Origin: Flavisolibacter ginsengisoli DSM 18119 | GTDB taxonomy: Bacteria; Bacteroidota; Bacteroidia; Chitinophagales; Chitinophagaceae | DNA length: 64,000 nt | Direction of reading: 5' to 3' | NCBI RefSeq assembly: GCF_900129295.1 | Contig: NZ_FQUU01000002.1 | Coordinates: 196,488 to 260,487 of the forward strand | Shown: positions 37,612 to 46,462 of the stretch, piece by piece | Layout of the letters: every line of letters begins with the position of its first letter | How positions within the stretch are numbered: the first letter of the stretch is position 1 | Position numbers and translations under genes: made by a program | The notes under the pieces: generated by a model | What the model was told of the DNA's origin: nothing | Database searches by the model: none | What the model saw: the letters and a program-made list of their open reading frames with translations, nothing else

Positions 37612-37944
37612 GTAGTTATTAAATCATTAAGGGTTGAACTTCAAAAATATTGTTTTTTACAACTAAATGCTATAACAGCTAATAGTAATAAGAATATGCC
37701 AACAGGGGTAAACAAGGCACTATTATACAATTCTTAACAAGCTATTATTTCGAACATACAAATATTCAGGTGAATATGTTCCTCAGAATAGCAACAGGAA
37801 TTTAAAGCAATGAAATCTATGCCTGCTCAACGATGGTTAATGTAGATTCGGCGAAGCAGTATACTTTATCCATATAAATCAAATTAAATTTGTTTTCCTC
37901 GCTCATTTAGTGGGATACTTACACTGCAGCTAATCTTAAATACC
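37612..37944. promoter_or_regulatory. Divergent promoter region between kinase and response regulator
   Basis: A 333-bp AT-rich gap. On the minus strand TATTTTTG (complement of 37642-37649) matches the Bacteroidota -7 consensus TAnnTTTG and lies 30 bp before the kinase ATG; no convincing -33 TTTG partner was found. On the plus strand TTTG at 37888-37891 precedes TCATTTAG, a weak candidate for the response regulator. Confidence 0.3.
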
Positions 37945-38391
37945 ATGGAAATTCTGACACAACAACCAACTGTACTTTGGGTAGATGATGATGTTGATGA
38001 TCTTATGATGATAGGTCATGTATTGAATGAAATGGGTCACCGTGTCAATCTGGTTGAAGCCGGAAATGGAAAAGAAGCACTTGACCTATTAAAGGAAATG
38101 TATGAGCATGAGCAATCGCCCTGTCTTATTGTGTTGGATTTGAATATGCCTGGCATGGATGGTAAGCAGACCCTGCAATACATACGCAGCCAAACTGATT
38201 TCAAATTAATTCCAATTGTTGTATTTACCACTTCTGACCGCGCTGCAGATGTTGCATTCTGTAAACAATACAATGTGCCTTTATTTACAAAGCCGATTGA
38301 TTATAAATCTTTGAAGAATACCATGGGGCATATATTGGGATTTTGCAAAGCCGGTGATGCAATAAAAATGGAAAATACCAAGTATAAATAG
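37945..38391 (+). CDS. Single-domain response regulator (Rcp1-like)
   Basis: 148 residues, one receiver domain and no output domain. The acidic pocket is D14-D16 (LWVDDDVDD), the phosphoacceptor is Asp65 in VLDLNMPGMDG, the switch Thr95/Thr96 is in VFTTSD and Lys116 is in FTKPID. Such proteins pass phosphate on or act by binding partners. It is divergent from a PAS kinase and near another, so it may serve either. Confidence 0.93.
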   Translation: MEILTQQPTVLWVDDDVDDLMMIGHVLNEMGHRVNLVEAGNGKEALDLLKEMYEHEQSPCLIVLDLNMPGMDGKQTLQYIRSQTDFKLIPIVVFTTSDRAADVAFCKQYNVPLFTKPIDYKSLKNTMGHILGFCKAGDAIKMENTKYK

Positions 38392-38687
38392 ATTTATTTA
38401 GAAATCTTGGGCTTCTACTTTGAAACAAACCTCCGGTACTACAATACCACCTTTGCCTGTCAACTAACTATAATGTACAGATCAAACAATTGCTCAACTA
38501 TGGTCCGATGTCAATATGTTTATTAGATTAATAGTACCCCAAGAAATGGAATAATGAATTGATAGGTGGAATTGTTTACACAATTCAAAGGTTACTTTAT
38601 GGATTGATATACGTTTCACCCTTAAATTTTTTGAGCACAACAATTGATGGTAAACAATGTCAGCTAACCTAGTAAATAAAAAGTGAT

Positions 38688-38960
38688 ATGGATGCCATAG
38701 TGAGGATGGGAGATGCTTATATGCATTATAATATATCCAGGGAAGGCCCGGGAATATACCAGGCGCGGTTGATCAGGTATGAAGGATGTCCGACCGAGGA
38801 ACCACCTCGGGATGTTGTTTTGACGCGGGGATATCGTTGTTGGGCGGGTAGTGCCAATCATCCATTACTATTAAATGAATTAGGCAAAATGATTGACTCG
38901 CTGTCTTCTTCTTATGATCCGGATATTGATGCCCATATAGGCAGACCTGCTCCACTGTAG
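38688..38960 (+). CDS. Small hypothetical protein
   Basis: 90 residues, ATG start, no signal peptide or TM helix. The middle (HYNISREGPGIYQARLIRYE, PPRDVVLTRGYRCWAGS, HPLLLNELGKMIDS) has normal protein-like composition with a compact beta-beta-alpha feel. I do not recognise a family. It ends 34 bp before the converging kinase gene. The 296-bp gap before it shows no structure. Confidence 0.55.
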   Translation: MDAIVRMGDAYMHYNISREGPGIYQARLIRYEGCPTEEPPRDVVLTRGYRCWAGSANHPLLLNELGKMIDSLSSSYDPDIDAHIGRPAPL

Positions 38961-38993
38961 TATTACCGGGGGCAATTTGTAACTTGAATTTTA

Positions 38994-41294
38994 TTAACGT
39001 ACAGGCAAAAGAATGCTAAAGGTAGCTCCTTTACCAGGCTCACTTACAGCCTTAATATAACCATTGTGATTCTCTACTACCTTCTTCACAATTGATAACC
39101 CAACCCCTGTTCCTGAATATTCATATTTGCCATGAAGCCGGGTAAACATATTAAATATGCGATCTGCATCATTTTGATCAAAGCCAATACCATTATCCGA
39201 AACTTCTATCAGGTAAAATTGATCATTCCATAACCCCGAAGGAACGTTCAATCCTGAATCTACTCCCGAAACCTGCCTGGAAGAAATTGAAATTACCGGG
39301 ACTTCACCAGGTTTATTGTATTTAAGTGCATTACTTATAAGGTTTTGAAACATTTGTTGTAATTGTCTTCTATACCCATTTACCGTTGGTAACGCTCCAA
39401 CCTTTATTTGTGCATGCTTTTCCTGAACCTGAACTTCAAGATCTTCCTGAACTAAAGTTAATTTACGATTCAGATCAACCTCTTCAATTTCCGCATGTCT
39501 GTGATTCACAAGAGAATATTGCAAGAGATCATCTATCAGTAAACGCATGCGCTCAGTTGATTTTTCTATACGGGATAATACGTCAATTTCTTCCTCATTT
39601 AGCCTATCCGATATTTTAAATTTTAAGCGCTCTGTAAAGAACTGAATTTTTCGAACCGGCTCCTTAAGGTCATGGGAAGCTGCATGGGCGAATTCCTCAA
39701 GGTTATTATTCGACCTTTTTAATTCCTCTACCAATGCCTCCATTTCCAATTGCATTTTTTTAACATCCGTATAGTCTGTAAAGGTTATCAAAACTCCGTC
39801 GTTGAAAGGAGTACACATTATATCTATCCAGGCATCCTTACTTTCAGATCTGTAATGAAATTCAACCCTGTTTACCTGCTTTTTTTCTATTGAATCACAA
39901 AAAAGCTCGAACAAGCCGTTTCGTTTATATTCAGGAAAATAATCACTTCCTAAAGCACCTACAAGTTCATTGGGTTCTTTTCTAACATAAGCAGCAAGGG
40001 TCCTGTTGACTATAAGGAATTTAAAATCCGTAATTACATTTTGAGTATTGATTACAGGAACAATTGTGAAGATCCCCGATTGAGTATGATTAATTATTGT
40101 TTGCAATTGTTCAGCAGATTGCTCTATGGCCAGTTGAGCTTCCCTTGTAGAAGTGATATCCGCAAAAATCGTAATTAAATGATTTGCATCCATCCTCGAA
40201 ATGGATATCTCCAGCCAATGACCTGTGGATTCTAAAAGATATTGAGTTTGAACGGGCTCACCAGTTTCAAGTGTATGAACACACATTTTAAAATAAGCCG
40301 AATCCCTGATGTTAGGTTCCAGTTCAACAGCAGTCTTGGTAAGATAAAGTTCCTTGGGAATACCAGTGAAAGTAATCGCAGCATCATTAGCCAAAATAGT
40401 TCTTCCATCTATAACATTAGCATCCTTGTCTTTAATTATTTGGGTAACAGATATCCCATTTGCTGAGTGTTTGAGAATGTTATCGAGTAAAGTATTTTTT
40501 TCCTGTAATTCTGCAAGTGCGTTTTTATACTCCGAGATATCTGCAAAGTTTACATAAATTTCCTTGTCATGAAGCTTAGTTATAATTACATCATACCAGG
40601 AGTCTAAACCATCTCCCTTGTAGTACATTTCATGCCGAATGGATTTGCCCGTGAATAATACCTGGCAATTAAGATCAAAGGTTCCATTTTCTTTAGATGC
40701 GGGAAATAAATGGAGGTAACTTTTCCCAACTACTGCCTCAGGAGAAAGGCCTACTATTCTATTGAATTCTTGATTAACCCCCGTAATAAGAAAATCAATA
40801 ATCTCGCCTTTTTCATTTTCTAGAGCCCTGCAAGAGAACCAACCATTCAGGGAATTATTTAAAATGAGATTTGCTAAGTCAGCCTGGCGTTGCTTTTCCT
40901 CGCGTTCTTTTACTTCAGTAGTAATATTTACGGCCACTGTAAGAACTCCGTTTTCTACAGGCAATCTCTTTATCTTAAAATGTTTATCCAGAACTTTATT
41001 ATAATAAGTACCCTCAAATTGAACTCCAGATCTATAAACCTGGCTGAGCTGGGCAAAAAGCATTGACCTTACAGTATCATCAGCACCGATTATTGAGCGT
41101 GCTTTTTGGCCTATCAGTTGGGCTCCTTGCAAACTGGCCGCAATTTCAGCCTCTTTATTACAATAGATTACTTCAAAATCTTCCAGGCTTTTTTGGGTAC
41201 CATCCCCAAAAACGGGTACAAAATAAACTACAGCATCAGGCAAATTATCCATAATGGCTGTTATGAGGACCTGGCTAATAGGTAAACTGATCAT
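38994..41294 (-). CDS. Soluble multi-PAS sensor histidine kinase
   Basis: 766 residues without TM segments. Four PAS-like domains (about 8-130, 135-265, 268-390, 392-512), HisKA with H-box HAASHDLKEPVRKIQFF (about 545-560) and HATPase_c with N-box NLISNALKYN, G1 DNGIGFDQ and G2 GTGVGLSIV. The kinase core is strikingly close to that of the protein at 12969-15422 (same SHDLKEP.RKI.FF.ERLK pattern), which suggests duplication with PAS divergence. The response regulator at 37945 is the nearest receiver. Confidence 0.93.
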   Translation of the reverse strand: MISLPISQVLITAIMDNLPDAVVYFVPVFGDGTQKSLEDFEVIYCNKEAEIAASLQGAQLIGQKARSIIGADDTVRSMLFAQLSQVYRSGVQFEGTYYNKVLDKHFKIKRLPVENGVLTVAVNITTEVKEREEKQRQADLANLILNNSLNGWFSCRALENEKGEIIDFLITGVNQEFNRIVGLSPEAVVGKSYLHLFPASKENGTFDLNCQVLFTGKSIRHEMYYKGDGLDSWYDVIITKLHDKEIYVNFADISEYKNALAELQEKNTLLDNILKHSANGISVTQIIKDKDANVIDGRTILANDAAITFTGIPKELYLTKTAVELEPNIRDSAYFKMCVHTLETGEPVQTQYLLESTGHWLEISISRMDANHLITIFADITSTREAQLAIEQSAEQLQTIINHTQSGIFTIVPVINTQNVITDFKFLIVNRTLAAYVRKEPNELVGALGSDYFPEYKRNGLFELFCDSIEKKQVNRVEFHYRSESKDAWIDIMCTPFNDGVLITFTDYTDVKKMQLEMEALVEELKRSNNNLEEFAHAASHDLKEPVRKIQFFTERLKFKISDRLNEEEIDVLSRIEKSTERMRLLIDDLLQYSLVNHRHAEIEEVDLNRKLTLVQEDLEVQVQEKHAQIKVGALPTVNGYRRQLQQMFQNLISNALKYNKPGEVPVISISSRQVSGVDSGLNVPSGLWNDQFYLIEVSDNGIGFDQNDADRIFNMFTRLHGKYEYSGTGVGLSIVKKVVENHNGYIKAVSEPGKGATFSILLPVR

Positions 41295-41646
41295 ATAGGG
41301 TATGTACTGAAATTATTTAAGTACTGGTTTTAATAGTTTATTTGAAAAGTTAAGGCAGAATTCTCTTTTTCAGAATCACATTTATTAATAATGGAATTAT
41401 TATACCAAAGAGTTAAGGGTTCCATAAGCAAAATACCAGAAAAGGAATAAGAAATGCCCCTAACCTTATTTTATCCAGGGAATAGCATAACCAAATAGGG
41501 AATGAATTTATATCAATAATCATATATAATATTAGTGAATACCGAAACCTTAATGCAAAAACTCCTTAGTCAATGAGGCTAAGTACTCCCCTGGCCCGGT
41601 CCCAGTTTTGATTAGGATAATCTCAATAAACATAAAGTGCGGTAAT
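41295..41646. other. Divergent intergenic region, kinase / corA
   Basis: AT-rich, stops in all frames; presumably holds promoters for both flanking genes. I see no strong hairpin or consensus promoter. Confidence 0.4.
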
Positions 41647-42546
41647 ATGTCAAGAAAAGAACAACTTATTTGTGGAAAAAGTAAATGGACAGACATTACT
41701 GATCCTTCTATGAATGAAATGGAGGAATTAAGTAAGGAATATGGTCTTAATCAACATATTGTCAGGGATTGCATGCAACCTGAACACCTGCCAAAATACG
41801 AATTTACGGATGGAGTACATTTCCTCATACTTCGCTTTTATTCACATACCCCCGATAAAAGATTAGTAACGATTCAGGATCTAACCAATAAGATTGCCAT
41901 ATTTTATAATGATGATTTTTTGATTACTATTCACAAATCAGAAACGCCATTCCTGGATAAACTCAGGAAAAAGTATGTACCTACTGAAAGGTGTTCCTCG
42001 ACCAGCAACTTGTTAACACAAATAGCATGGCATTCCCTGGAGACCTATGATGAACCAGCTAACAGGCTATCGGAACAAGTTGATTTCTTCGAAAACCAGA
42101 TCATGCTAAAAAATTCTGGCCACGACCATATTGAGTCACTCTATATTCTTAAAAGGGAAGCTTCCATTGGCCATAAAGTATTAATGTTAATGCTTGAACC
42201 AATAAACCATATATATATTAAAAAAGGAGAAGAAGCTGCCCTGCAGGATGCAAGGGACCAACATTTAAAAATGCAGACGCTTTATACACAGGTATTAGAG
42301 GAATTAAACAACCTTCTAAATCTTTCAATGTCTTTCTCCTCACAAAAAACAAATGAGGTGATGAAGGTTTTGACTATATTCTCAGCATTTTTCCTGCCAC
42401 TTACTTTTATAGCCGGAATTTATGGAATGAATTTTCATTATATGCCGGAACTTGCACAAAGATGGGGATATCCTGTCTGCTTAGTTATTATGGCATTTAT
42501 TACCATCAGCATTTATTCCTGGTTCAAACGAAAGCATTGGCTGTGA
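41647..42546 (+). CDS. corA: CorA-family magnesium/divalent cation channel
   Basis: 299 residues from the ATG at 41647; thirteen in-frame upstream codons from a TTG are not protein-like. Soluble N-terminal domain (1-230) and two C-terminal TM helices. The family motif YGMN is present at the end of TM1 (FLPLTFIAGIYGMNF), with a short loop HYMPELAQRWG before TM2, and a basic end (FKRKHW). It should form a pentameric Mg2+ or Co2+/Ni2+ channel. A nickel-hydrogenase locus follows 3.4 kb later, but nothing links the two. Confidence 0.93.
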   Translation: MSRKEQLICGKSKWTDITDPSMNEMEELSKEYGLNQHIVRDCMQPEHLPKYEFTDGVHFLILRFYSHTPDKRLVTIQDLTNKIAIFYNDDFLITIHKSETPFLDKLRKKYVPTERCSSTSNLLTQIAWHSLETYDEPANRLSEQVDFFENQIMLKNSGHDHIESLYILKREASIGHKVLMLMLEPINHIYIKKGEEAALQDARDQHLKMQTLYTQVLEELNNLLNLSMSFSSQKTNEVMKVLTIFSAFFLPLTFIAGIYGMNFHYMPELAQRWGYPVCLVIMAFITISIYSWFKRKHWL

Positions 42547-42652
42547 TAAACCATTAATTATTCATTATACTGAGATCTGACAATTTAGATTTTTATCTTC
42601 TTATACAGAATAATAGATTTTATTTCCTTATCCCAAAACAGGTATTGTTTGT

Positions 42653-42925
42653 TTAGTAAGACCAATTAGCCCAGGCTTCCTTATCCTTTACCGTAGGATG
42701 ATATTGACCGTAATATTTTCCATCAGCTTCTGAAGCTATACTGGTAAGCTCCGTTAAGAATGCTACCGCTTCAGAGATCTTTTGAAGCGAATGCTCCTTT
42801 TTATCCAGGTAATCACTGATGACTTGAATTTTGGCTTCTATAAGGCTTGTCACAACCGAGTCACTGGATTGAGCCTTAGTATTGAAGCTTGCCATACATA
42901 TTAAGGCAAGAAGGACAGTTTTCAT
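42653..42925 (-). CDS. Small secreted protein
   Basis: 90 residues with a cleavable signal (KTVLLALICMASFNTKAQS, cleavage after residues 17-18). The mature part is mainly helical and charged (LIEAKIQVISDYLDKKEHSL, KISEAVAFLTELTS) and ends YGQYHPTVKDKEAWANWSY. No family recognised. Single-gene unit between corA and the phosphatidyltransferase gene; probably periplasmic. Confidence 0.65.
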   Translation of the reverse strand: MKTVLLALICMASFNTKAQSSDSVVTSLIEAKIQVISDYLDKKEHSLQKISEAVAFLTELTSIASEADGKYYGQYHPTVKDKEAWANWSY

Positions 42926-43156
42926 ATAAAGAGGATTTTAAGATGTTCCCTGGCAATTCCATGAAACTCTACCGCTAATATCAACATTTCATTTTTAAAA
43001 TAGAAATATCCGTTGTGTATTTTCATTTATAATCTAACGAATAAATACATAACGATTTTGCCTAACAAGGATCATTCTTATTCTGTTGCTTTAATCAGAA
43101 CTTTAGAATTATTTATGTTGTAACTTTTAATTGTAGAACAAGCAGCGGAGGGTTAC

Positions 43157-43825
43157 ATGAAAACCATCGTAAAATATGCAGGCCAGGCAAAAACCATCAT
43201 GGTAAACTCAATTACGCTTTACCGGTTGCTCGCCTCATTATTGTTGCTTTATTTCATTGTGCTAAATGATCTTTTTACTTTTAAATGGTTACTCCTGGTG
43301 AGCTTTTTTACAGATGCTATTGATGGCTTTCTTGCAAGGAAATTCAAAGTAACAACCGTTATGGGCTCTAAATTTGATTCTATTGCTGATGACCTCACAG
43401 TATTGATGGCAGTAATTGGAATTTTTAAATTTAAACCTGGCTTTATCAGCCATGAAAAGCTTCTGGTAACTATTCTCCTTGCACTTTACCTGGCCCAAAC
43501 CTTAATAGCATTAATAAAATACAGGAAAATCACCAGCTTTCATACTTACCTCGCCAAATTTGCAGCAATAGCCCAGGGAGCGTTTCTTATCCTTCTATTC
43601 TTTTTACCTGAATGGCCTATTGGGTTGTTCCGCATAGCAGCAATAGTGACAATATTGGACCTTTTCGAAGAAATTATGATAGCTGGCATACTTGATAAAT
43701 GGCAAACGGATGTAAAAGGACTGTTTTGGATATTTAAAAACAAACATCCAAACATTTATAAATTATCCTTATTATTTCTTATTCTATTCTATTCTATTCT
43801 TAAGGATGAGAAGTGGAATAGTTAA
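43157..43825 (+). CDS. CDP-alcohol phosphatidyltransferase family protein
   Basis: 222 residues, about six TM helices. The catalytic motif D-x2-D-G-x2-A-R-x8-G-x3-D-x3-D is intact: DAIDGFLARKFKVTTVMG then SKFDSIADD (about 52-80). These enzymes join a CDP-linked group to an alcohol to make phospholipids such as phosphatidylglycerophosphate or cardiolipin. The exact alcohol is not predictable. Its 3' end overlaps the converging universal stress gene by 42 bp at a pentanucleotide repeat. Confidence 0.88.
   Translation: MKTIVKYAGQAKTIMVNSITLYRLLASLLLLYFIVLNDLFTFKWLLLVSFFTDAIDGFLARKFKVTTVMGSKFDSIADDLTVLMAVIGIFKFKPGFISHEKLLVTILLALYLAQTLIALIKYRKITSFHTYLAKFAAIAQGAFLILLFFLPEWPIGLFRIAAIVTILDLFEEIMIAGILDKWQTDVKGLFWIFKNKHPNIYKLSLLFLILFYSILKDEKWNS
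43781..43800. repeat. ATTCT x4 pentanucleotide repeat in overlapping gene ends
   Basis: Four perfect tandem copies of ATTCT lie inside the overlapping 3' ends of the phosphatidyltransferase (plus) and the universal stress protein (minus). The stop codon of the latter is within the repeat, so a change in copy number would change both C-termini. Confidence 0.9.
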
Positions 43826-44608
43826 TTCAAAGCTAAGTTGATCCGTATGTATATCACCTGTAATCCTTTCAAATATATTATGGTGGTGAGCCATCATAAC
43901 AAGAAGATCAGTAGGATGATTTTCAATGAATGTAAGAATTCCTTTTTCTACATCATCAGACTCTACTCTTTCATATATATAACTTGCCTTAGATAAAGCT
44001 AATCCCAATTGCAATTTTTCGGGTACTTCTGATACTTTCAACTCCTTGTTTTTCTTATCGATATGCAATACACGTAAACTTGCATCAAACTGCTCAATAA
44101 ATTGAAATAATGGTTTAAAGCTATAACCAGTAACCATCTCTGTAAAATCAACCGCTAAAACAATGTTTTTAATTGCAGTAAATGAAAAATATTCAGGAAT
44201 TACCAATACAGGTACTTCAGTTTTGCGAATTGTTTTTATTGTTGCACTTCCCCATACCTTATTTTTACTCTCTCCCTTCATCCCCATTATAATAAGGTCA
44301 GCATGTAATTGTTTTGCAATTGAAGAAATTGTGTCACCTGTATACCCTATTTCTATTTCGCCATGCACCTCAACCCCATAGTTTTCTTGTATAAACCTAA
44401 CCTCCCTGGCGACCCGCTCACGATTCTTTTCATGTTGTTCAGTTTCTGTATACATCCAAGGCTCAGGTCCAATGGCTGCAGGTATGAATTCAAGGTAAAC
44501 ATGCAATAAGTATATTTCGGCACCTGATATTTTGGCTAATGAACCAGCATACTCTTCTGCAGTACGGGAGGATGCCGAAAAATCAATAGGAACCAATATC
44601 TTTTTCAT
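43784..44608 (-). CDS. Universal stress protein, two-domain
   Basis: 274 residues: two UspA-like domains (about 1-140 and 145-270). The first has a classic start KKILVPIDFSASS and an ATP-loop GMKGESKNKVWGSAT; the second (NIVLAVDFTEM ... DLLVMMAHHHNIFERITGD) has a degenerate loop. Such tandem Usp proteins respond to starvation or redox stress. A second, similar gene lies immediately upstream (44800-45645), next to the hydrogenase promoter region. Confidence 0.9.
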   Translation of the reverse strand: MKKILVPIDFSASSRTAEEYAGSLAKISGAEIYLLHVYLEFIPAAIGPEPWMYTETEQHEKNRERVAREVRFIQENYGVEVHGEIEIGYTGDTISSIAKQLHADLIIMGMKGESKNKVWGSATIKTIRKTEVPVLVIPEYFSFTAIKNIVLAVDFTEMVTGYSFKPLFQFIEQFDASLRVLHIDKKNKELKVSEVPEKLQLGLALSKASYIYERVESDDVEKGILTFIENHPTDLLVMMAHHHNIFERITGDIHTDQLSFELTIPLLILKNRIE

Positions 44609-44799
44609 TTTATTATGTTTTGATGTCAGGCCATCATAAAGTTGATTAAATAAAACATTTTAGATAATGACAATGGTTGGTAAAATGCTGATAGCCATCA
44701 CCTAACTAAAATATTTCCAATAAAAAATAGGTTTATTTCTCTCAAGAAAACAATCAATGCAACTCCTGAGCTATGTAGTTCATTCTCCTTATTACCATA

Positions 44800-45645
44800 T
44801 TATTTAAGGATCAACACCGGTTTGGTAGCATTACGATAAATGGCTTCAGAAATGCTTTTATGGGTTAAAGCGTAAAGAAAACTATACTTGCCTGGCAAGG
44901 CAATAATAATTTCTATCGGTTGCTTTGCTTCAAAATTCAAAATACCCTGTATAATATCTGTTTCATTAGTATAGAAGATCTGGTGCGGAAAGTTCTTTAG
45001 TATCTGGTGTAATTTTTCCTCAGTAGATTTAAATTTCTCATCCGGCTGAACATAACGCATGCCGGGATCTACATTTAATACATCCAAAATCACTTCTTCC
45101 CATGGCGACGATCTTGGAAGGCTGTTTATTTTTTCCAACCATTGTATGGCATTGAAGTTACAGGGTACGAGCGCGTGTTTGACGGGTTTATAAACGTAGC
45201 CTGCTGGCACGATTAGCACACGAACGGGACTTATTTTGGCAATGGTTATTACATGACCCGAAATATAACTATCACTTGAATAACTATAATGATCACTTCC
45301 CAAAATAATAAGGTCAACATCTTCTTCTTCTATTATTTCGATTACTGATTTGATCAAAGGGTATTCACTTACTGCCGTCATTATCTTAACCCCAGGCAAT
45401 AAAGCTGCAACCTTGTGACAAATCTTATCAAGTGCAGCAATCGTTTCTTCTCTTTCCATTTGCTTATAATCCTGGCTTACATTGCCATATTCGGCGGAAA
45501 CAATAATTGATTCAAACATTGAATCATAAAGAGATTTTAAAAGAATGATGCGGCCATAATTATATGTTCTGGACCAATGTATGGCAAACTCAAGCGCATT
45601 ATCAGATGTATCAGAAAAATCGATAGGCACAAGTAATGTTTTCAT
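44800..45645 (-). CDS. Universal stress protein, two-domain
   Basis: 281 residues with two UspA-like domains (about 1-145 and 150-281). Start KTLLVPIDFSDTSDNALEFA; loop LGSDHYSYSSDSYISGHVI in domain 1; domain 2 is more divergent (HALVPCNFNAIQWLEKINS ... ALTHKSISEAIYRNATKPVL). It is transcribed divergently from the hox operon and shares a 310-bp promoter region with it, so joint regulation with hydrogen metabolism is plausible. Confidence 0.88.
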   Translation of the reverse strand: MKTLLVPIDFSDTSDNALEFAIHWSRTYNYGRIILLKSLYDSMFESIIVSAEYGNVSQDYKQMEREETIAALDKICHKVAALLPGVKIMTAVSEYPLIKSVIEIIEEEDVDLIILGSDHYSYSSDSYISGHVITIAKISPVRVLIVPAGYVYKPVKHALVPCNFNAIQWLEKINSLPRSSPWEEVILDVLNVDPGMRYVQPDEKFKSTEEKLHQILKNFPHQIFYTNETDIIQGILNFEAKQPIEIIIALPGKYSFLYALTHKSISEAIYRNATKPVLILK

Positions 45646-45955
45646 ATTGGTGTTGCTTTTTATTGGATACTAATCCATAAACTGTGGTGTATGAAGTTAA
45701 TGAATTGTTTAGTTTGAGTGTACAACCATTAAGGCATTACTCCACCTTGATTGAACAGCCAGAATTTTAAAAAGCGCTAATTCAAATCCTATAATCTCAG
45801 TTACCGTTTTTATAAACTACTGTTCGCCATCAGCAAAAACACTGATGAGAATCATAGCATCACGAAACTACCTGAAATAGTTTTACTGCGTTAAAAAGCG
45901 CTCAAACCGTGTATTCTAATTCTGCAATATTTATTCTGTTCAATCAATTGTATTT
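45646..45955. promoter_or_regulatory. Divergent usp/hox promoter region with 12-bp direct repeats
   Basis: A gene-free 310 bp between a stress gene and hoxE. The dodecamer TTAAAAAGCGCT occurs twice in direct orientation (45767-45778 and 45891-45902; 124 bp apart), the second 54 bp before the hoxE ATG. Each copy holds the palindrome AGCGCT. These are candidate regulator sites for the hydrogenase operon. Confidence 0.5.
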
Positions 45956-46462
45956 ATGAAAAGTAATTCAGTGATGAATAATGAACTGCCGGCAACAGAT
46001 CCCCGCGTTAAACTTCTAGCAGCCAAAATAAAAAAGGAAAACTTCAAACCAGATGCACTTATAGAGATTCTTCATTCAGCTCAAAATTCTTATGGCTACC
46101 TTCCAATGAATGTACTTGCATATATAGCCAAAGCCCTTCATCTTCCACCTTCAAGGATCTATTCCACAGTTACGTTTTACCACTTTTTCTCTCTTAAGTC
46201 AAAAGGTGAACATACCTGCCTTGTTTGCACCGGCACTGCATGTTATGTTAAAGGGGCCCAGGCTATCTTAAATGAGCTGGAAAAAAAGACAGGTCTAAAA
46301 GCCGGGCAGGTATCTGCAGATAATAAATTAGGCGTTCAGGTAGCGCGATGTATCGGGGCATGTGGACTGGCACCCGTTGTGGTGTTGGATGATGAAGTGC
46401 AGGCAAAAGTTACAACTGATGAAATCATCAATAAGATCATAGATAAAATCGGGACAAAATGA
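45956..46462 (+). CDS. hoxE: HoxE, NuoE-like [2Fe-2S] subunit of NAD-linked [NiFe] hydrogenase
   Basis: 168 residues. NuoE/HoxE fold with an N-terminal helical region ([20 protein letters not shown]) and a thioredoxin-like [2Fe-2S] domain whose four cysteines are visible: [14 protein letters not shown] (two cysteines of the CxxxxC pair) and [13 protein letters not shown]. It belongs to the diaphorase module with HoxF and HoxU and may help electron exchange with ferredoxin. First gene of hoxEFUYH; its stop overlaps hoxF by 4 bp. Confidence 0.93.
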   Translation: MKSNSVMNNELPATDPRVKLLAAKIKKENFKPDALIEILHSAQNSYGYLPMNVLAYIAKALHLPPSRIYSTVTFYHFFSLKSKGEHTCLVCTGTACYVKGAQAILNELEKKTGLKAGQVSADNKLGVQVARCIGACGLAPVVVLDDEVQAKVTTDEIINKIIDKIGTK

